64,000 nt of DNA from Himantopus leucocephalus (Eukaryota; Chordata; Aves; Charadriiformes; Recurvirostridae): contig RSEF01000018.1 in NCBI GenBank assembly GCA_003993805.1, positions 132,253 through 196,252 on the forward strand. The letters are read 5' to 3'. A program made the translations under genes and the position numbers. Below are positions 1 to 12,589 of this stretch, one piece after another. The stretch's first letter is position 1, and each line of letters starts with the position of its first letter. Under the pieces are notes generated by a model. That model was not told the origin of the DNA, ran no database searches, and saw nothing but the letters and a program-made list of their open reading frames with translations.

Positions 1-2007
1 CTGATAGTGCAATATAGCCCATCTAGAGCAAAAATACTCCCCAGCAATATCATCATATCAATAAACTAGCAAAAAGCAGTATATACACAGCTAGAAGACT
101 TTCAGGTAGCAGCATATTCTAACTGAGCAGGCTGAGAGGAACTGAGCTTGCCAGGAACACCACCTAAGCTGGAGGAGTGGAAGGGCCAGAGTGCCCTTGT
201 ACATGCTGCAGGAGAATCGTGTTGTCTCACAAAGGTGAGGCACCTCGTGTAAGGTGTGGGAGGCTCAGAAATGCATGATTCTTGAGTCCAGCACAAGAAA
301 CAAGACCAAGCCTAACTTCAGAGCCAGTTGGGTTTAGGACTATGGTGAGTAGTCTAAACAGACTTGAATAAGTGCTCCCTAAAGCGAGGACCAGAACACA
401 GAAATCCCACTACTAACTTCTCTTTATTCTTTGTTAGTCTGAGAACCACGTTTCTTGCTGCATAGCAATCCTATTGCAGTAGCTGGGAGCACAGCCATAG
501 GTGGTTTGGGCATTGTCCTGAGAAGGTCTGGTTGGGAGTGACCTCTGGAAGTCTCCAGCCCAGCTACTCACTCTGAGCAGGATCACTGCTAACAGCAGAT
601 CAGATCAGGCACAGCTTTGTCTAGCCAGGTTCTAACATCTCCCAAGGACGGAGTTTCCTGGACCTACCAAGCAGGATGTGGCCATTGGCCATTGTTATAT
701 TGTCTGTAACTTTTGTGAGGAAAGTAAAAAGCTGCCTGACATTATGAAGAAACTGAGTCCAAGTCACCTACCTTTCTGGGGTAGGGTTCCTGTCACAAGA
801 GCTTTTATCACATAAAATCCAGACTTTGCCTCTTACTGGTTTCAGCTGACCGCAACCCAGTGCATGTGAGTAAGGGTCCATCACCATGATGGGTCGGCAC
901 CACCTCTGAATTGCAGTGGGGACAAGGTATCTAACTCCTAGTGATCTCCCCAGCCATGCAGGGGATGCTGCCCGTGAGCCAGAGCAGCCATGCTTGAAAA
1001 TGACGACAGTGTTTAATGGTAATGTGTCTTCTGGAGGGTCCTATGAGATGTCAGTGCATAAAACTCAGGTAAATAATGACTTGGCCAAGTTCTAGGCCAA
1101 AGGCTTCTGAAATAAAACACATCAGTCCCTGAATGGACTGTGAGGCGCATTGTGACAGATGGCTCTCCTTGCACTCACAGTGACTCAGAAAGAGGAATGC
1201 CAGCGGTCATTCCTGATGGCTTCGACTGCATTGTGAACAAGGTGAACTCCTGCTGTCCTCTCCTCCCTTGTCATTCTGTCATTCTTTCTGCTAAAGAAAT
1301 CTGGTTTTGCTGGTCACAAGTCCCTGTTTTGCAATGCTGTTGTGAGCTCATGACAAGAAAAGCAGGTAGACGCAGAGTGTTAGGTAAGCCACAGGTGGTA
1401 CAAGTTTGACAGGTCTTGAGCAGCTGATAAGATCGTGAGTTATGGCTGCTTCTCTACTGGTACAACAGTGAATAAAACACACAAATATAAAATGAAAATT
1501 CTATCCTTGATGTCCCATAATGTGTTTTTCTTCCCTTGTCTTCATAGGCAAGAGGACTCTGACTTGAGCAACTATTCAATTCACTATTTCTGTTTCCCCT
1601 AATGGTGCTTTAGTGATACCTGACATTCTATCAAACTACTTTGCATAGATGTAGATATATAGACATAAATATCTCCAGCTAAAGGGAAAGGAAATAAGGA
1701 ACATGGTAAAAATTATATCCTTAACAGTGCTTTATATTCTAAAACATCATGGCAGGAGTGTTTCTACTTTACATTCTCTGTATTCTGTAAAAGCTTCAGA
1801 TGTCTTCTAATGGTCAGAATTAAGATGACAGAGGATTAGAAGACTAAATCTTCTCATAATTATTTTCTTTCATATGGTGGCAGGGTCATATTAATTCCTT
1901 TGACTCTGGGCCTACCTTGTCATCAAAATCAACTTGGGAGATAATTTCCTGCAACAGACTTGTACTGCCAGGGTGACACATTTACTGCAGTCCCCACCCC
2001 TACTTAC
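1..2007 (-). other. GAS7: GAS7 intron 2 (5' part only)
   Basis: This is the stretch downstream, in GAS7 sense, of the exon 2 splice donor at 2007-2006. I read both strands and found no exon with credible splice sites and no recognisable protein. The sequence is ordinary AT-rich intron. The remaining GAS7 exons (second half of WW, F-BAR domain) must lie to the left of the window. Confidence 0.7.
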
Positions 2008-2128
2008 CATTCGTGAAGGTGTTCACATAGTACCTTCGGCCCTGGGGAGACATATAGCTCTGCCAGCCAGGGGGAAGATGGCCGTTCAAGGTATCTTCTC
2101 CTGTCTGGGGAGTTGCTTTTCTGGGTTT
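2008..2128 (-). CDS. GAS7: GAS7 exon 2: linker and first part of the WW domain
   Basis: GAS7 is an SH3/WW/F-BAR adaptor that acts at the plasma membrane and actin cytoskeleton, notably in neurite outgrowth. This 121-bp exon encodes 40 codons plus one base. It starts KPRKATPQTG and runs into the WW core LPPGWQSYMSPQG-RRYYVN, with the first WW tryptophan and the central tyrosine pair visible. The second WW tryptophan must be in the next exon, outside the window. The donor ATG|GTAAGT at 2008/2007 is strong and leaves phase 1, which fits a following Glu codon (human ...TNETTW). The acceptor is a CAGCAG tandem. I chose the inner AG because it yields the Lys-Pro that follows the SH3 exon in human GAS7; the outer AG (exon starting 2131) would add one Gln. 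The WW core is close to human, but most of the linker and one residue (NTFTN against NTTTN) differ from the human sequence as I remember it. Confidence 0.93.
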
Positions 2129-5100
2129 CTGCTGAGAAAACAAAAAAACCCAACCTATTAAGTCAATATGTAAATAATGTAAAGTCCAACCAACGCACAT
2201 CTGGAAAGGGACTGTGTGGTTTGGCATTCTAGACATTGCAATACACTCAAACACTTTCAGTCCATTTCTCCCCTCATCTGCCCTAGCTTCTGCTGGAACA
2301 TGAAGCAACCTTCCCTTGGAGCACTGGCTACACAGAACATCCTTTCGGAGAGAAATTAAACCCCTCTGTATCTGATATCCCATTAGCACCTGGAACTGTC
2401 CAAGAAAATGACCCTCGTTAAGCATGCGTCTAGCACTCATTTACTTTCATATGGGTCAAAGCACTGGTCGTGGAGGTGATGCCCCAATTTAATTTAACAG
2501 GGGCATGATCACCTTCAGACATTTTCAAGAAGAAACACTGCAGAGCCATGTTACCTATAGGAGTAGTGTGAAGTAAATTTATCAGTATGCTGATTATATA
2601 CTAATAATGCATGTAATTAGCAATGCATACATTACTGATCTAGATACAATCTGGATCCATATCATCCAGATACAGGATCATTAGGATCCAGATTACTAGG
2701 AGTGATCCAGATCATTAGGAACAGCAGGAGATGAGCATCATGCTGTCACCTGCTCTTCAGGAACACACAGAACTGCTATCAAGGTTCAGGTGCCACATCA
2801 GCTGTACATCTCTTTACCAACTCAGTTGCAAGTCTCAGTGCAGGTTCAGGGTGCAAGGAAAAGAAAGAGCTGAAGCTGAAGTGCAGGTAATTGTCTGCAC
2901 TACATGGCATCACCTAGACTATTTCCCTCTTCCAAGTAGCACTGGTAGTTCCTCGGTCACTTGAGATTTACAGCAGCTGCTTGATGTGAGATTGGCAAAG
3001 AGGGCTTCATCCCAAAGGAGGCATAAACCCTCTCTGGTCCCTTCAACCAGGAACACCGAATAAAGCAAAGGTAGAGAGATAAGATGCATGGCCAAAGATT
3101 GCCAGTTCAGCCCTACGAGGCTGCAGGTATGAACCCAACAGCCTTCTCCTGGCTCACATCCAGAGAGCTCCACTTCGCCTTTCCACATTCCCTAAGGCAA
3201 ACCAGGCATGCGACGTACTTATTTTTTGTTTGTTTGTTTGCACGGCCTTCAAAGGAAGAAATACAAAAGAACAAGGAAAAATGTGTGAAATGGAATTATT
3301 TATCCCATGGAAGCTAATCACTATCTGAGAAATGCCTTCCAACACGGTGGGGGACAGGTCTGAAGTGACTGCACTAGATTCACAAGCAGCCACATCCAGG
3401 CAACGGGCAGAGTTTCAGCATCTGGCTGCATATAATATTCAAACATTGACAGACATATGAATGGTACCATCAGAAAGAAACCTGTGAAGTGTCCTTCTCC
3501 TACATGTTCAGCCTCTGAGTGAAATCCCAACTCTGTTCCAACCCAGAATAAAAGGGTCATTTAATGATTTTCGAGCCAAAAGTTTATTTTTATGTTTCTT
3601 TTCAGTTTCAGAAAACTCTGATTACAATGACTTTCAAGACACACTGAACTCAAGAATGATCTTGCATTCGTGCCTCATCAAGCGTACTTGCACAGACAGG
3701 TCACAGGCTGCAAGGCAGCCACATGGACCCAAGGCCAGTGTGAGATGAATACTCTCTCACCGCTGCAGCACAGATAGAGCCTATGCTGGTTCAGATTTTA
3801 GCTCCTCTCCTTGAGCAGAAATACAGACTGGGGGACTCAGCTGGCCCAACATGAATTGAACAAGTTAGCTGGGGACGTACAAAGGGACTCTAATGGGTGT
3901 ATGACTCAAATCTCATGCTCTGAAGGGCTATGGCTAGCAGGGTCATATATAGAATTAATCAGTAATATCTCCACCATCTATTCCTATCCCCTGTGTTTCT
4001 GCTATCTACGGTTTCATCAAATCAATTTACAGTTCCACTCACCCAGCTGTACATGTGAGGAAGCAGAAGCTTTCACAGTTTATGTTACTACTTGATTTTT
4101 ATATTTTGTTTTACTGATCTCAGCTTAGAATGAAAGTGAAAACTTTTCTTACATATTAGCCTGCCCAAAGGCACATGTTCTCATTATTGTTAGTGTTATT
4201 CTACTGCCTAGAAATGCACTAAATGAAATTCTTCTTTAGTGAAGCTAGCACAATCATGCCTGTTCTGTGATCACAGGGGCAGGACCCCTTCATACATGCC
4301 ACTGAAACACCTCTCTGTTTCACATAGCTTACTGTGAAAGCTCTAAATCCTACTAATGAGAACATTAAACCTCATGAATATGACAGAAAAATTAACTCCG
4401 GGTTATCTGAGGAGTTCTCCACCGTGGTATGGGTGTTTTCGGAAGTGCCTTGTTTCACTATGCAATGTCACTTCTAACATGGCTCCAACAACCACATACT
4501 TATTTCCAATTCTTTAAAGCCACATACTGGCACCACCAGAAATTTGCTCACGCAGCCTTGACACCTGCAGTATGGCCCTAATGTCCAGTATCATCCCTTT
4601 GTTCGGTTTTACTCTCAGTCATGAGTGGAAATAACTCACTGCAGGCTTCCCAGGCATGATATCCCTGGAAGCATCGCATTGCTTGTGCAGGTGATGCAGC
4701 CCAGTGGACTCTGACACATATTTCTGTCACATGGACCTTACAAACAACAGCTGTTTTGTGCAAGCTTCCTTTTGGTCGTGTTCAGCTCCTCTGACCTGCC
4801 ATGCAGGGGAGCTTTTGTGTCTCATATCTCTCTCAGACACCTCTCTCTACAGTTTCACCTAATATAATAAAACACTGGGAAGAAAAAAGAACTCTTGGAA
4901 AGTGTATGTCTGACCAGTGCAGTCACCCCATTATTTGCAGCAACAGCTACGAAGAATGTAGGTTGATTTCTGTCTCCAGGACTACCTCCTGAGGGGCTGT
5001 CCTTGCACCTTACCCATACACAGTCCCATACACAGGTTGGTCTGGTGAGAAAGCAAGGGCTAAAAGGTGTTCAGAGGTTCAGGATCAAGTAACATATGCA

Positions 5101-6184
5101 GAGAGGTCAGATCAGAAGGGAAAGCATGATCACCCCAAGCTATTTTTTGAACCACAAAACCAGTCTCTCTGCTAGCATATTCCAATGGATAGCACAGAGT
5201 GCTGGGACAAATCCTGGGACAGCTCCTGAACTCTCTCCATCGCAGAGTTAATGGTCCCCCATTATTTTTTGCAAAAGCACACTGAAGAAAACGTAAATTC
5301 CGCAGTGTAGGAACGTACCAGCTCATGAAGAGTTTGGCAGCAGGCTGGGTCCCTTAGATTAACTGCACAGATCTCTGGCCTTGAAGATAACAAAGGTACA
5401 CCAGACTATCTCTGCTGTGTGTGATCACCTCATAAAGAGGAATTTGGGATAATCCAACCCTGAGTTCTGTTCCAGAATCTAGAAGGTACAGAGTTTCACA
5501 CATTTTTACTGCACACTCGCCATTTCTGTCCTTAACACCTTCTTTCCCTTCTGAAACTGAAGTCCTTTCCATTCCCGCTACTCCTCTTTCTTAATATGAT
5601 CCTATAGTGATCCCATGTACCAAGCAGGTCAAGACTAGGTCCAGCTCACTTTAGGGGCCCATGGTATTATTTCATTTCACACGGTCAGCATCAGTAGGAC
5701 AGATACCACTGGTTTGCTTAAGGGAAGCTCTGCAGTTGCCCCAACATCCTTTGAGTCACATTTTCAGTGCTGCTTCAGGTCTCCCTCATGGTCTGCAGGA
5801 GAAACAGATAGGTGCCATGGTTGTACTCTTAAACAAAGGCTATGCCAAGAGACAGATGTGGACACTATAGAGTGGACACCAGCAAAAGTTGCATGGAAAT
5901 AGTACAAAGACAAAAGTTAAGCCAATGTTTTAGCTATAGTCCCTGACAAAATGCGTATCACTTCAAAATAGCACACAAGCAAAATATTTTGAAGTTACTA
6001 ATTCTGTTTTTGAGTTACTAATATTTCTACCTTTGCTTCTCATTTTGCAATAAAGAAGTGTTGTGAGCACAATAGTCACTATGGATGATGGTCAAGAGGA
6101 TGGAATATAAGGAAAACCCCAGCACTGCCAAATGCAGAAGTTCTTGTAAACAATTGGGCAATGGTTTGCTTGGATGTGCACGAA
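2129..6184 (-). other. GAS7: GAS7 intron 1, distal part
   Basis: This is intronic sequence between the exon 2 acceptor and the first LTR. No exon is recognised. It contains a cluster of short direct and inverted GGATCCAGAT-like repeats at 2645-2720 and a short TTTG repeat near 3224. Otherwise it is plain AT-rich DNA, and its open frames are short and unlike known proteins. Confidence 0.6.
2645..2720. repeat. cluster of GATCCAGAT direct and inverted repeats
   Basis: ATCTGGAT at 2649-2656 and ATCCAGAT at 2664-2671 form a perfect 8-bp inverted repeat with a 7-base loop. GGATCCAGAT recurs at 2684-2693 and GATCCAGATC at 2704-2713, each beside GATCATTAGGA-like sequence. This reads as a short local tandem array with decayed units. 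No function is evident. Confidence 0.6.
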
Positions 6185-6763
6185 TGTCATGGTTTAACCT
6201 CACCCAGCAGCCAGAACCATGCAGCCGCTCGCTCACACTCCCCCGGTGGGATGGGGAGAGAATAGGAATGGTAAAAGTGAGGAAAAACTCATGAGTTGAG
6301 ATAAAGACAGTTTAACAGGTAGAGCAAAAGCCACACACACAAGCAAAGCAAAACAAGGAATTCAATGCTTCCCATGGGCAGGCCAGTGTTCAGCAATCCC
6401 CAGGAAAGCAGGGAACATCACACGTTACGGTGACTTGGAAACACAAACGCCATCACTCTGAATGTCCCCCCCTTCCTTCTTCTTCCCCCCAGCTTTATAC
6501 ACTGAGCATGATGTCACATGGTATGGAATATCCCTTCGGTCAGCTGGGGTCAGTTGTCCCAGCTCTGTCTCCTCCCAACTTTCTGTGCCCCCACAGCCTA
6601 CTCACTGGCAGGGTGGTATGAGGAGCAGAAAAGGCCTTGAGGTCTTCGCAACAATCAAATACATCAGTGCGCCATTACACTATTCCCATCCCAAATTCAA
6701 AACAGTGCACAACACCAGCTGCTTGGCAAGAAAGTTAACTCCATCCCAGCTGAAACCATGACA
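6185..6763 (-). mobile_element. solo LTR of an avian endogenous retrovirus
   Basis: The element is bounded by TGTCATGGTTT at 6185 and AAACCATGACA ending at 6763, the imperfect inverted TG...CA ends of a retroviral LTR. On the minus strand it has a TATAAA box (6499-6494) preceded by a CCATGTGACATCATG-type upstream block. Further along is a pyrimidine/purine stretch ending in a TTAAACTGTCTTTATC-like U3/R region. This order matches a common avian ERV LTR family, so it lies in the same transcriptional sense as GAS7. No internal retroviral genes flank it. I could not find matching target-site duplications (ACGAA before, GTGGA after), so they have decayed or the ends have shifted. Confidence 0.82.
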
Positions 6764-9015
6764 GTGGAGTACGGACATGTGGATCTCTTCCTTTTGTTTT
6801 AGAGAGGAACATGATCCTAAACAGCAGCTCACTATTGGGCAGGACTTCCCACCTGCCCCGCCCCGGGGACTGCAGAGGAAGATTCTCTGGATGCTGGGAC
6901 CACTTCTGTGTGAGAGGCACTAACTGCAGTCCCCGCAATCCCCTCCCACACACACTTGAACTCCCACTCCTATAGCAGCTCTGCTTCAAACTGATACTCT
7001 ATGGGGCAAAGAGGAACTGAAAAAAGCATCGGGAGGAATGGAAGAAGAAACAAGACTTGGTTTCAGCCTCTACTCCTCACCACTCTACACTCATTGAAGC
7101 AAAGATACCAGGAGGCTCTGGGATAGATGGTGTGGGATAGTAGCACATAGGGCTGGGCTCTATAATGCATCACAGATTAAGTACCTCCTAGTTTTGGCAT
7201 ATTCAGCAGCACATCTTTTCAGAAATGAGAGTGCCACAGAGGCCATGGTAGCAGCACATTGTCCCTACTCTGCCAAAACAGGAGATCTGTGTAACAGGAG
7301 AGGCTTTCTCGCTCTGTTTTTCTTGGCAGATACAACCCTGTCCTAGCCAGGCAGTCCCTTCTTCTGGCACCAGCACAGTTAAACTGGAACCATGTTTGCA
7401 CACCCACATGGGAGAAGTTCAGGCTAACCTGGCATGTAATGACAGGCAATCTTGCTGCCCAAACAGGACAGAGACAGAGCTAAGAGACAGCACAGAGAGG
7501 GGAAGCGACCGGCAGATGGTGATCAAGAGCCCAACAACGCTGCTGGCACAGCACCCCCAGACCGAACTCAAAGCACTCCCCAAACCCAGCTCTCACCGGG
7601 ACACACCCTGTGCGTGTGCCATGGGGCACAAGAAGAGAGGCACTTCTCTTTGCGCACCTCTTCCTTAGACAGCTCGGCAAGACTGTGCTATTACTTTCAT
7701 CTCTTGTTCCTATTTTTAGGAGAAGTCTTGCCAGGATAGTTCATGAGAACAGTAAATCACAACAGAGGACTGTCTACATGGAGAGGAGGTTTCGGTATCA
7801 GCAGAGAGCATTATGAACCAGCAAAAACAGAACAGCAGAGAGTAGCTGGAAGTTGAAGCTAGACAGGCTCAGATTGAAAAGAATCCACCAATTGTGAGGA
7901 TAAGTATCAATGGGAATGGCTTACCAGGGGGCTGTGCACTTCTTGTAGTTCCTCCATCGAGATTAAGTACCTCTTTCTACAAGTCTGCTCTACTCCAGTC
8001 AGAGAAAAAGATGGGGCCCCAAGATGGTGCAGAAGCTCGGGCTGGGTGGGATTCTGCCTTCCAAATCTTGCAGCTCCCACAGTGCCTTTGAGCTGAGAGA
8101 AACACGCCACTCCCCTCACTGTCACTTCTGGGAGTGTCACCAGCCACCGCATAGTGGTGGACAGGCAGATCTGGACCTGAAAAGGATGTCTGCAACACAT
8201 CGTTGAGGAAACAGGAAACCTGAACAATGTCAGCAGAGCAGAGAATATGTGACCCCAGTGAAATCCGCCCGCATCTGTGTTTGCTGCCTGGAAAAGGGAC
8301 CAAAGTATCTCTCAAAACTTTCAAAACCAAGAACACAGGCACTTCCCTCCTACGAAACTTCCTAGGATGAGGAGTCCATATAGCAAGGGTACATGCAGGC
8401 AAGGCTGGCAAGAGCCAGCCACCCAACAGATCTCATTCTCCATGGCAAGCCATGGTTTTCATTTGCTGTCTGCAGAAACACAGGGACAAGATTCTCCTGA
8501 TGAATGCACAGCAGAAGGGAACCAGAAATGAGCAGCAAATGCAAAAGGCGTCTCAAAGCAGAGAGGGCACTGAAGCTCTTCAGCACCAAACCCCGTGCCT
8601 GAGAGCTTGCAAAGGTGAGCACATGAAATCATCCTGTTACAGACCACCTGGCAATGGGATCCCCTCCCAGTGGCAGAAAAAAAGAAAGCCAATGGGGTTT
8701 TAGGCAGCAAAGTGAGGCAACAGGGAGTGAAGGGTCCACACACATCAGTCCATCCCATGCTGACTGACCCCCTGAGACAAGTTCAGCCTTACTCAATAGA
8801 GGAAAATCACTTCCCATTTTCAAACTGCAGGAAATCCCCGTTCCCCTTCAAAGAGGGATCCTAGGGAGGAAACATCTGTGCACTTAAAAGCCTGAGCTCC
8901 CTGAAGATGCGTTAGCTCGCATTGGCTCCAGCAGAGCGCAGCCCAGGGGCTCTCCCAAACACACAACCCAAGCTAAAGCAAAACAATCTCAAAACCACAA
9001 ATGCAGACCCCGAGC
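6764..9015 (-). other. GAS7: GAS7 intron 1, between LTR and CR1 tail
   Basis: No exon, RNA gene or repeat of known family is recognised. Overlapping open frames near 7.4-8.7 kb on both strands are short and lack splice context or recognisable domains. Confidence 0.55.
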
Positions 9016-9101
9016 ACCCTGGTCTAACTCTGAAGAGGGGGGTGGACTAGAGACCTCCAAAAGTCCCTTCCAATTTAAATTCTTCTATGATTTTATGATC
9101 C
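9016..9101 (+). mobile_element. CR1 LINE, extreme 3' end
   Basis: The segment reads as the last ~85 bases of a CR1 retroposon: a CCTGGTCTAA-like block, GGACTAGAGACCTCCAAAAG, CCCTTCCAATTT and then the terminal TTCTATGATTTTATGAT microrepeat. CR1 copies are typically 5'-truncated in birds, and this is a severely truncated one. Confidence 0.85.
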
Positions 9102-12100
9102 TATTTCAACAAAGCATCCAGCCTTGGAGCAAATGAAGAGGATGCTTCTAGCTGTGGGAAAGGTTTGAATTAAATGCAGTGTAGTTACCTGCTGTTGCCG
9201 CTTGCTCAGAGTCACACTACGCTTCTGCTGAGATCCAAGAGCACAAAGAAAGGCTACAGAGTCCAGCTAAGCTGCTCCTCTGCAGTGTCCTGCACAGTGC
9301 TGAGGACAGAAAACCGGACAAAACATGCAGGGGAAACTCACTGCAAGAAGCAATGCAAGGACACAGCAGGGAAAAACTGCCACAACAGGGACCTGCACCA
9401 GAACAGCCCACTGTCCTGTGGGGAAAAGCTTACTCTGTACTGACGTTACCGAGGTTATGCCTGTGTCTAACTGCAGCTTTCATAAATATCTAACTTGGCA
9501 AAGGTGTGTGTCAACCCAAGGGTATGAAGCAGAAATAAGGCAGACGTGGTGTGGTCAAGGAAGTGGGGCCTGTGTCTGAACACAGCCGATGCTGCAAATC
9601 CGATCTGCCAGTGAGAGAAGACCCTTGGCAGCAGAGATGCCCGCACCAACACTCGTGCCCATCCCAAGTTTGGCATGAAGACCCCAGCGCTGAGAAACAT
9701 CCTGCAGACTGTCCCCAGGCTGGGCACGGGTATGCCCGCACCGACGCGTGCCGCGGCCAAGGGGAACGCCCAGGGCAGCTCTGAACCCCCCAGCATCACC
9801 CACAGCCTCTCTCTCTAGTACTTTGAGTCATTCTGTATTTTGTTCATTTTTATGCAATCTTTCTTGCTCAACATTTGGTTTCCATGGAGTCACATACACT
9901 GTGTGAAACAGATTTATATTTAGAAAGTGGAACGGGTCATATGACCTGTCCCGGTTGTCATGGCAACCAGCACAGCTCCGGTTTGGCTGAATCTGGTGGC
10001 ACATGGCTTCTGGGGACTAGTCACCCTTCCTGGGTGGCCCGGCAGGCACCGCCTCTGCAGCAGAAACACAGCAAGGCACTGCCAATGCCACTGCCCCTCC
10101 GGCCCCACAGCCATGGCATTCCTCTTCATCAGGCACCGTGCCTCCTCTCCGTCCACCTTCTGCACCACCAGCCCTCCTCCTCAAAGAGAAGCAGGCCCTT
10201 CACCTCTGCCAAGCGTTGGGCATCTCAGAGCCCTGCCAGGCTGGAGCTGTGGGCTGAGCTACGCCCAGCACATGCCGCACATGCCAGTCTAGCAGGACAG
10301 CTCTCATTTTTCCCTGTCTTAAAAATCTCCCTTCCGTAGTAAGTCTCCTCTGTGCCACACCAGTCTTCTTCACCCCTTCTTCCTCCCGGATAACTTCAGC
10401 ATCCCCATGCAGCTGCTGTTTCCTTGGATGCCATCTCTGCCATCTTCCTGCCGACCCACCGCAGCTGTGACCAGGAGGACCAGGCGGCCCTTGTGCCTGG
10501 GTCTCTGCTCTGGGGCCAACTCTCCTGCAGCTCCACACCCCTCTATTTCCCGTTTGGCTCTGAAATGCAGCATGCATGCTTCCCACCCAGCTCTGCCTTC
10601 CCCACTGAGGGCTGGCTCCCCCAGCCGCATCCACAGCTGCCAAAATCCTCCCTCCTCTCCCACCCAGGGCCCTGGCTGTGGTGCAGGCATGTGCGCAGGA
10701 CTTTGCTTTAAGGTAATATCCATGAATAGCACTGTGTTTGCAGAGAATTAGCCTTCTGGGACTGGTATACTTTTCTGTGCCAGTACCCTCAATAGGGAAA
10801 AACAAACTGTTTCTGAAGGATACGCGACCCAGGGAGACAGACCGGGTGATGTTTTCTGGCTCAGTGCCGTGTGAGAGACCAAAATAGGTGGGAAGAGAAA
10901 TACTCTGATCTGTGAATCCCACCTAGACCACTTCAGAGCAGGGGCTGTCGAGCCAGAGGTGAAAAATACGAGTAACTCCAGTGCAGCTCGGTCCTCTCCC
11001 TTCCTTCCCAACATGTGCCTGGCGCACGAAGCCACCTAAGGGGCCAGACTGGGAGAAGCCACAGCACAGAGCTGCAGCTGAGCCTGTCCCCTTTGGTGGG
11101 TCTCATGGGACCCATGGCACCAGGTCTGGTCCAGATCCTGGTGCAGATGATGCTTGTGCCCCAGCAAAGGCAGGAGTCCCAAGGGAGGTGCTTGGCCATA
11201 GATTTTTTTGGCTGAGGAGAGGGAAGCTAGGCAGGTCTAAGTAGCAGGAAGGATAAGAAAGATGGGGTGAGGGGGAGATTCAATGTGGGGAAAGAGCATG
11301 GAATGGGGCCCTGATTTGAGGAGGGTGCTTAGCAGGAAAGACAATAAAAAGGCTGTGATGGCTCCTGATGTGGGGAGCAGCAGATGTGGCAGGAGTGTGA
11401 GCGCAGTCTGCAGAGGAGGACAGCCTGGCTGCTGGCTTTCTCGCCTCTTGCTCTGCCTGAGCTCTCGGGACCCTCCTAAGTAAGTTCATTGCTTTCCTAT
11501 GCTCCATTTTCAGTGTGCTCACAGCCCGCGTGAGTGCTACCCTGTGACAGTGTTTAGCACTATCTGACAACGGCATAGAGTCCTGGCACTGAATTAGCAA
11601 AAAAGAAAGGGGAAGCAAACAGCAGGAGCCAAAGACCCTGAACAGCCAGATGGGAGTGGTGCGTGCTCTGAGAAAGCGCATCTAGAACATGGTGACCACG
11701 GCTACATGCACACATGTTTCCCTGCAAGTATAAAGCATATATACCCACAGGGAGCTCGAGAATCACCCCCTGGGAAAATACAGTGTTGTTTTCCCTTTCT
11801 GTGCCAATGGACAAAAAGTCATTTAATGGACAAATCTGTCCCATTCCCTTTGAGCAGCTCCTCCCAGCTAATGTTATCCAGCCGAGATTTGCGTGGAAAG
11901 GTGATGGCCAGAGTGAGACCGGATGGGAAAGACAGCAGTCACATCAGGCAGCAGCAACGAGCCGGCACTGCTAGGGCACTGCTACATGGAGCTTCTCCAG
12001 CATGGCTTGTGGAGGCCAAATGTGCACTTGGCGAAGGACAGGTCAACCGGGCAGATTGCTGTGATGAAGGGCTCAGCTCCACACACAATGGAGCACAGAG

Positions 12101-12589
12101 GGACAGTAACTGCAACACAGAGGGACAATGATGGGTGGGGAACCGAGATAACTTAATCCCACAAACAGAGCATCCTGCCTGCAGCCTCCCCTGGGCATGA
12201 CAGCAATCAGCCCTGTTGTCTGGGGTGAAAACCATTACAATGAGTCAAGGGAAAGGCTCTCTAGGTCATTTTACAGACTGATACTGCCTCTGGGAGTATG
12301 GGAGTCATTATGGGATGCAGGCAAAGAGCATCTTGGGATTATGCAAGACAAGGGGTGGTTAGGGGAAGAAACAAAAGTGGGGGAAGGCAGGAAACCAGTG
12401 TGGGAAAAGAGGGGGGTAAGGGGATGAAAGGAGCTAGCTATGTAAATGGGCAGCTGGTCATCACATTTGTTTGTCCATGCCCTGAGTCTGATCGCTGCAG
12501 TCTGTCATGTCCTCTTACTAAAATCCATTTCTAACAATTTAGGGCCTCTCCATTCAGTTTGCATGTGTATGCATGGAGATTTAATTAGG
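9102..12589 (-). other. GAS7: GAS7 intron 1, moderately GC-rich segment
   Basis: This is intronic DNA with raised GC, especially 9.6-11.2 kb. The longest open frame within the GAS7 introns (240 codons, minus strand, 10200-10922) is here. It has low-complexity Gly/Arg-rich composition, no recognisable domain and no credible splice framework, so I do not call it a gene. Confidence 0.5.
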
